Of a stretch of 64,000 nucleotides of DNA, positions 57,582 to 64,000 are shown piece after piece; the first letter of the stretch is position 1, and every line of letters starts with the position of its first letter. The DNA is from Phorcus lineatus. Its lineage: Eukaryota; Mollusca; Gastropoda; Trochida; Trochidae. Where the stretch lies: assembly GCA_921293015.1 (NCBI GenBank), contig OV121082.1, positions 19,943,748 to 20,007,747 of the forward strand. Direction: 5' to 3'. The position numbers and the translations under genes were made by a program. The notes below the pieces were generated by a model. It searched no databases. It had not been told where the DNA came from and was given only the letters and a program-made list of their open reading frames with translations.

Positions 57582-57600
57582 ATGGAAGTCACGCGTTCAA
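57582..57600 (+). CDS. PARN: PARN coding exon 1 (19 bases)
   Basis: ATGGAAGTCACGCGTTCAA then GTGGGT donor. The encoded MEVTRS and the split Asn codon match the start of vertebrate PARN (MEIIRSN) and are completed exactly by exon 2. Too short for automatic ORF calling. Confidence 0.82.
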
Positions 57601-60600
57601 GTGGGTACAATACCTCTTCAAATACATCAAATAATATATGGTTTACCTTATGTCATCGACAAATTTTAGCTTATTTCAATAGTTAATAGTCTAAATATAA
57701 CCTTTTGAATAAGCATGTCTTATATTCAAGGTAAGGTTTCTTAAAATGTATAGGTTAACGCGGTCTCCAGTTTGCCGCCTAGACTGATTTTTTGAAAAGA
57801 TGTTTATCATTATCATATGCGTATGACATATATGAAATATTGTTAAGAATGCATTTAATCGTATCAATCATTTGGGACTTTGGCCATAGACCTTCGTTTT
57901 CTGTACACAGTCGTTTTATGTCTTTTTGTCTGTTTAATTGGCTTGTGGTGATCTCGTAGACAAAACAATTTCGTAGGCAGTAATAAATTTCTATTTCTAT
58001 GTCAATATTGACTATCATTTTTTATTGTTATTGTCGTTTATAGTAATTCATATCATGTTGCATGAATATTGATCACGGCGGACAAATATATTTGTTGCGA
58101 CTATTCCACAACTATGTTGTAATCATCATGTTTTTTAGATAACAAGTCAAAATTATTTAAATGGCAATATGTATAATTATTAAAAACCATCCATAACTTG
58201 ATAGTGACATTTTATGTCATATTTCCAAATGTTTCAAAAATATATCATAAAAATGAAAAGTATTTTGAATAGTCTGAGGTATGATGACTGCTTCCTGTGT
58301 GTACGCCAACATACTTGATTCAACTTGAGCCTGTTACTGACCCAGCGTATGCCGGTTCCATCTCCCGGGTATACGATATATATATATAAACAAATCAAGC
58401 ATGTAGCCAATGTCACCATAAAAAAATTTATGTTCATAATATTGTAAATGCAGAAATACAGTTTTCTTAGATTTACTGATTTTACTGTACTTGAATACAA
58501 TGTTGTCGTTTTCAAGTTGAATAGAATAGGAATCTTAATTATTATTGACAAATAGGCCTACCATAATTTGGTGAATATTAATTATTTGTATTAACAGAGT
58601 TTTCTCCCTTAATTTATTGTCACAATTTTGTGTAAACATTTAGTTATGTAATGACAAAAATAGATCAGCTTTTTTGATGTTTATGATACCTTCTCATTTT
58701 TGCATTTTTCACTTTTCAATTGCGATCATTCTTAACTAATTTTTTCTTATTAATGATACATTATTTAGAGTTAAGATCAAATGGTTTTTAAAAGAGTATC
58801 TACAATAACTTTAACTCCTTTGGTGTAAGTGAAAGTCTCTGTCAGAAAATGTCTTGACTAGTGGTGTACAATTCATCGATAGTATCGATGTTTGCATCGT
58901 CTACTATGCGATACGAGTGCATCGATACAAAACATGTTTTGACAATATATCAGGATATTTATATCGTGAGGGTCCACAATACATCGATGAATCGCCATAA
59001 GAGAAAATATATCCCGATACTGTTAACATAATTTGTTTAAAACAAAAAACTATAAGAGCTAAAAAGGTTTTTCTTCTATTTCAGAGATAACAGTGATTAG
59101 AATAGAAACAGAAAGAGAAATTATATATTTCTATTTTATATGCAATTTCACAGTCACTCTAATTTTGTGATTTCCCTTCATGTAATATCTATGAAAATTT
59201 GGTATCTAAGAAATAAAATTACTGTTCTATGTCCTATCTATAGTTCTTTCTAAACTGTAAAGAATCGTGATACATATTGTATCGCAACCGTTGTATCGTG
59301 ATGATAATCGTCTCGTAGGTTACCTGCCAATAATTCCATGATAAATCTTCTCCCTTTTCGGATATATTGTCTCGCCACTAAGGCCAGGATACTCAGGTCT
59401 AGTCTTGACATTAGGAGACTTTCTACATTCACACATTCATGACACGCTTGAAACATGTCACCCTAGAGTATTTAGTTTATGGTTTTGTTATGTTTTTAAA
59501 TAAGATTTTGACATGAATTTAGAAAATATTTATGGACAAACAATTGATGAAACAGATATTTGGGTGAAGATTTTTTAATTCATCACAAATCATGAAATGT
59601 GTTAAACACTAATTCTTTTAAAATTGATTAAACGCACTAGTGCACGCCAATATTTCGTAAACACAACGAATGCACAGATACAGTATATCTCTCGATATTA
59701 CTCACTATCCTCACTCAAGTAATCTACCTCGTAAGTTATTTAACAAATATTTACGTATTCAGGTAGTAAAGTGGATATTTAATGTTATGTTACATTAACC
59801 CTTAAGATGCGGGTCCCGGGCCTGTCCGGGTTGAAATTTGCTTTGACCGTATGTCCTCTGGGCGAGATGCGACATCGAAACTCTATTTTTCTCACGCTAG
59901 CTCATTAACGCCGAGGTTCACAGTAGCGAAAGACGGGCAAATGTTGTACGGCAGTAGTGTCAGTTTAATGCTAGCACTTTCCGTCCGTCTGTCGCTAAGC
60001 TACCGAATTTTGTTTCGTTGGTGTTCTAAATAATGTGCGTACATGTTCCGAAAATTATGCAAACATTGATACCGTTTATCGTACCGAAAATAAGCGTTAA
60101 AATCACTCAATTTTCCCCCACTCCCCGCCGCACGTGCTAATAGCCTGTGGGCACTTTCCCCCGCTCGCACGAGCTTACCGTCCCGCGCGTGCTATCGTTT
60201 GCTTACAAGCCTGCACTCACACCAAACGAACAACCTTATATCGCACGCCCTATGCTCTGAACCCTTGGGCGGATTTCAATACCGGTTGGATCATTTGAAA
60301 GAGCAGAAAATTGTCTTCAATTCAAAATAAAATACGTAACTACGCTACCTGAATTGAAGATACAGCATGTGCCGCAAAAAAAGGTGATTTATACATATTT
60401 TTAGTTTTACACCATTTTGTCACACCAATTTTTACATGATGTGCTCAACGTATTTTGACAATTTTTATATCATAAGACAGAGAGAAAGATTGTCTTTCTT
60501 TCCATGTAAAATGTGTACATGCGCGATAATAAATAAAGACACAGCAAGCGCCGCACAAAAAGCTAATTTCTCGATTCAAATCATGTAAACTGAACGGCGA

Positions 60601-62868
60601 TTTTGACATGTGCCTTTCTTTCGCTCATATCTTCTCAACAGCTAGGCGTATTTTGAAATTGATTACATCGTGATAAAGAAGGAATAATTGTCTTCGATTT
60701 GATATAAAAAAATTATATACACCATATAGAATAAAGATACAGCAAGTTCCGCAAAATTGTGACTTTTGTTTATTCTTTACGTTTTTACCATTTTCTCGCA
60801 CTTTATATCACATAAACTTCTCGGTAAATTTTGCAATTTCATATATCAAAATATAGAGAAAAGGATAATCTTTATTGCCATGTAAAATTGGTATGTACAA
60901 GAAAATCAGAAAGGACCCGGCGCGCATCGCACAAACAGGCAATTTCTCTATTCATATTTTGTTTACCGAGAAGCGATTTATTTTCAACTGCTTTTTACAC
61001 TTCCTATCCATTTAACGGCAGAGCGCATTATCGACATTTTTATATCACAATAAAGAGGAAAGGATCGTCTTCAATTCTATATAAAATTTGCAAATTACAA
61101 TTAGACAATAAAGGAGCGGTTAGTGATGTCGCAATTATCAAAATCTGTTCTAAAATACCCGAGGGTACCATCTTTGCAAACTTTATATATTTCAAACCAA
61201 GTGGTACATATTTATTATTTTCATATCATCGTAAAGCAGAAAGAAATAACTTCATTTTCATGTGTAATTTGCCCATATTTGCATCAAAATAAAACGTGTG
61301 GAAACGATGCGACATATGTTGCGGTCAGGCGATTATCAAAGACTTCATTACTAGCTATACCCACGTTTCGTTGGTAATAACTTCTAATTACAGTGCAAAA
61401 GATTGTTATGATTTATTTCTTCGTAAAGAAGAATAAATTGCCTTCAATTCCATATATAATTTGCATGTATACAAAGCGAATAACATGATTTATAAAGTTG
61501 GAAATAAAGACAATTTATATTGTGTGTGAGTGTATGTTTCAACGGGGATACCCCGCCTGCACACGCTGAGCGCGTGCGTTTGCCCAGGGCTATTAGCTTA
61601 GTAATATTACTGTGGGGGTCAGAACGTTATCGGGATTTATCACTACCCTGTTTTCGTAATTTATATCTTTCGTTTAGGATGGCGTATCGTAATAAAATTT
61701 ATCGTGAAATATAGAGCAAAAAATTAGCTTCAATTCCGTATATAATTTGCATGTGTGCACTCAGTGATTAAATGATTTTATAATGTTTGAAATGAAGACA
61801 ATTTTTAAAATTTTGTAAAATTCGTTCTAAACATATTATAAAAATAATTTTTATATCGATGTGAAGAGGAACTATTCATCTTTAGTTTCGTTTTGATTTC
61901 GCGCATGCGCTCTTGGAATTTATTGAGTTACGGCGCCCGAATTGAAAACAAGTTTACTTCAGTTGTAGAAACCGTTCCAGGGGTGATAGAAATTTCATTC
62001 AAAGTGTCAAGTAAGTATCATCCATTTGTAACACGGGATTCGCCGACTAGCTTTGTATAAAACGACGATAATGTCCGTAATTCGCCATGTAAACACGCCA
62101 TATGTTGTTAAAACGGTCGCATCTGGCGGCGCTGGAAAATTCGACCACAGGGGCTAATTGCGCTATAACGGTAGCGAGGCGAGTGCTGGAAAATTCAGCC
62201 ACGGGGGCAAAACTGGTCAAAATGATATTCAGCAACGTAAGAGTTAAATACGCATGAACTACGATATCGGAAATATTAAGATTTTGCTCATAACCAGAAA
62301 ACCGGAAACGGCAGCCGCTATGGTCAATGTAATAACAATGCTAATACTGTGTTATTAAATTGGTTAATTTACAACATTGCTTTCATAAGAAATATTTCAT
62401 GATTTGTTCTCAGTCCAGAGTTTAGGTAAATTCAATAGCTGCACACAGTACTAGTTTAGCCATTTCCAAGTGTCAGTAATTTATCTGTTTTGTGCACAGT
62501 TAACCATAGATTTTTATATGTCCAAGCCGACAGCGGCTGTCTTAACGTATTCATTGTTGATTGCAGGTAATTTGTAAAGAATGTTTAGTATTTCATTGCA
62601 TCGATTGAAAGTTTAAGTGAATGCATTAGTCCTCGTAAACCTTAAAATAGCCAATTTAAACCGTAAAAGCGTGCACTAGTGCCTTTAAAATTAGATTTGT
62701 CATTGTTTAGATGTTTCATGTTCATATTTTCACATTTTAAGGAATGTCTTGGTGAAATACAATATGCGATGTTTATTTTTACATTTTCAGATTTCAAGGA
62801 TTGTCTAGGTGAAATAGAAGATGCAATCAACTCAGCAGATTTTATTGCAATTGATGGGGAATTCACAG
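57582..62868 (+). CDS. PARN: Poly(A)-specific ribonuclease PARN, first two coding exons (gene continues past the window)
   Basis: Exon 1 codes 19 bases (57582-57600; M-E-V-T-R-S plus A), the donor is CAA|GTGGGT. Exon 2 is 62791-62868 between TTTTCAG and ACAG|GTAAAT. Joined they read MEVTRSNFKDCL...ADFIAIDGEFTG, aligned without gaps to human MEIIRSNFKSNL...ADFFAIDGEFSG. D28 and E30 are the first two acidic residues of the DEDD exonuclease site, at the same numbers as in human PARN. Known role: 3' deadenylase acting on mRNA and several small RNAs. Intron 1 (about 5.2 kb) holds a piggyBac copy nested in an older repeat. The remaining exons lie beyond the right edge. Confidence 0.88.
58860..59310. 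repeat. Possible hAT-like remnant with ATCGATA-rich ends
   Basis: CATCGATAGTATCGATG motifs at 58876-58930 face ATATTGTATCGCAACCG near 59275-59300, a pattern like that of 55527-55955. No target duplication was found. Confidence 0.35.
59775..62690 (+). repeat. Dispersed repeat R1, copy 2, split by piggyBac C
   Basis: Left stub TATTTAATGTTATGTTACATTAA (59777-59798; 20 or fewer shared bases before the break) and right part from 62244. The two halves are continuous in copy 1. The right part has one extra block of about 35 bases near 62282 not present in copy 1. Confidence 0.85.
59799..62243 (+). mobile_element. piggyBac non-autonomous element, copy C (2445 bp), in PARN intron 1
   Basis: TTAA at 59795-59798 and 62244-62247. 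It is close to base-for-base the same as copy B over its whole length except the first 100 or so bases, so B and C are recent relatives. It inserted into an older dispersed repeat whose halves lie on both sides. Confidence 0.92.
62712..62826 (+). repeat. Tandem duplication across the PARN exon 2 acceptor
   Basis: CATATTTTCACATTTTAAGG AATGTCTTGGTGAAATACAA (62720-62763) repeats as TTATTTTTACATTTTCAG|AT TTCAAGGATTGTCTAGGTGA. The upstream copy has lost the CAG acceptor and carries changes; the downstream one is the true acceptor. Confidence 0.75.
62791..62868 (+). CDS. PARN: PARN coding exon 2 (catalytic D28, E30)
   Basis: Encodes NFKDCLGEIEDAINSADFIA then IDGEFTG, holding the IDGEF motif of DEDD-type nucleases. 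The acceptor region has a decayed tandem copy immediately upstream (62712-62768). Confidence 0.92.
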
Positions 62869-63077
62869 GTAAATGAATAGCTAGAATTGACGGAATAGAA
62901 CTCAGCTTCAGATGGTCCATTCTTAATAGGGAAAATAAAATAAATTGATTACTAGTTTTATGGATGCATCAGGATGCATGTTGCCTTGGTACCAATAAAA
63001 AATTTAGTTAATTAAAAAATGATAAACACATCTACCAAAGAAACATACTGTCTTGTTTTTGTAATTTCATATAAATA

Positions 63078-63978
63078 CCGTATTCGACGTGATAAGCGCC
63101 CGGGGCGCTTAAAAAATTGGTAAAAGGGGGCGCAATCTAGTTAAAACTAGCTGTAATACAATACGTCCCGAAGTCCGTTATTACATCTTGCGAATTACAG
63201 GTCTATTCCGTGTCGAGCAGGCGCGAACATTAGCCAATCAAATGAGTGCTGGCCCAGCTCTTCGAATCGCGGGTCGATGCGATTGTTTCGCCGTTCTTAA
63301 GCACCTCGATTACAAAATCCGAATGTTATCAATGTTTCGCAGTAAATTGTGTTGAAAAATATGATGACAGCATAAATTCTGTGCTGATAATGTTTACGGA
63401 ATATTTTTGGGTTGTTGATTTGGTAATTTGTGCAAAAGGAAATCAACACATTTGGTCAAACAATGACAAAGTAAGTTTTAAGGATAAATATAGACAAACG
63501 TAGGGTAAACGTCAGGATGTCACATTAACCAAGATGCAAAAGAAACCCGCCTTTGATTGTTTGAAAGCTGTCTTCCTGCCCTCATTTTATTGGTCGGTTC
63601 AAAATAAGTCAAAGGTCAGCTGAACATGACCTCAATCAGTAATTCTCTAGATGTATTGACGGATCAATACATCTAATTTTAACTAGATTGAAGGGGGCGC
63701 TAATTAAAACGATAAAAATTGTGTTTTCTTACGATACACATGTCTTTGAAATATGGTTTTATGACTTATATCATTATTATGGTGGCTCGGGTCTTGAAAT
63801 ACCCCGTATTCTTCACTTTAGTGTAAGTAAAAGACGTATTGCAAGACTGAAAAACCTTCCAGCATGCAAGGTAAGCAATGTTGAGAGGTGGGCGCTAAAT
63901 CAGGACGTATATTGTTCAGTCAAAAACGTGGTGGGTGGGCGCTTATAGGGGAGTGGGCGCTTATTAAGTCGAATACGG
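63078..63978 (+). mobile_element. TA-flanked MITE, copy 2, in PARN intron 2 (interrupted)
   Basis: TA at 63076-63077 and 63979-63980. Ends are CCGTATTCGACGTGATAAGC and its near complement. Without the nested element it is about 334 bp. It resembles 39988-40340 reversed. TA target points to Tc1/mariner-type mobilisation. Confidence 0.82.
63133..63690 (+). mobile_element. 558-bp Mutator-like MITE, copy 2, nested
   Basis: Inverted ends CAATCTAGTTAAAAC with a perfect nine-base duplication AAGGGGGCG at 63124-63132 and 63691-63699. Nine bases suggest Mutator or Merlin. It interrupts the TA-flanked MITE at 63078-63978. Confidence 0.85.
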
Positions 63979-64000
63979 TAATTAATAAACAAGTGGATAT

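Overview
This is a nuclear window from an invertebrate animal, most probably a marine mollusc. It is A+T-rich, has GT-AG introns, and is packed with short DNA transposons, tRNA-derived SINEs and degenerate tandem repeats. The SINE 3' tail containing GCGGCGTTAAAC and the AGCTCATC...-type element with long tandem repeats resemble repeats I know from mollusc genomes; the species assignment is inference. No bacterial-style gene clusters, rRNA genes or CRISPR arrays are present.

Three protein-coding genes can be built exon by exon. (1) An inactive rhomboid (iRhom/RHBDF) on + runs from 17388 to 35971 in 14 coding exons. All phases join without a break to a predicted 766-residue protein. Its 5' non-coding exon(s) lie upstream and are unresolved; a candidate promoter is near 15060. 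(2) BFAR (RING-SAM-transmembrane apoptosis regulator) on - starts at 55038 and is followed through six exons down to 46482. The last exon, encoding about 70 C-terminal residues, was not found. (3) PARN (poly(A)-specific ribonuclease) on + begins with 19 coding bases at 57582-57600 and continues with exon 2 at 62791-62868; the rest lies past the window. BFAR and PARN are divergent neighbours, the same arrangement they have on human 16p13.

Layout: 1-17 kb is gene-poor, with old repeats, a 27-bp and a 46-bp minisatellite, SINEs, a 789-bp foldback transposon nested in a LINE remnant, and one speculative two-exon mini-gene (4460-5498). 17.4-36 kb is iRhom. 36-46 kb is a repeat-containing tail-to-tail interval between iRhom and BFAR. 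46.4-55 kb is BFAR. 55-64 kb holds the divergent intergenic region and the start of PARN, with nested MITEs at the right edge.

The most striking non-genic content is a piggyBac family. There are three copies with TTAA target duplications, one in an intron of each of the three genes and all in the same orientation. They are built largely from degenerate repeats of about 190 bp. One copy carries an internally deleted, frameshifted transposase. A different transposon in BFAR intron 1 inserted exactly at the exon 1 splice donor, so its target-site duplication contains a second copy of the donor. No wholly new biological system was demonstrated; the best leads are the iRhom with a GPSG motif, the donor-duplicating insertion, the nucleosome-length repeat structure of the piggyBac elements and a tandemly duplicated splice acceptor at PARN exon 2.
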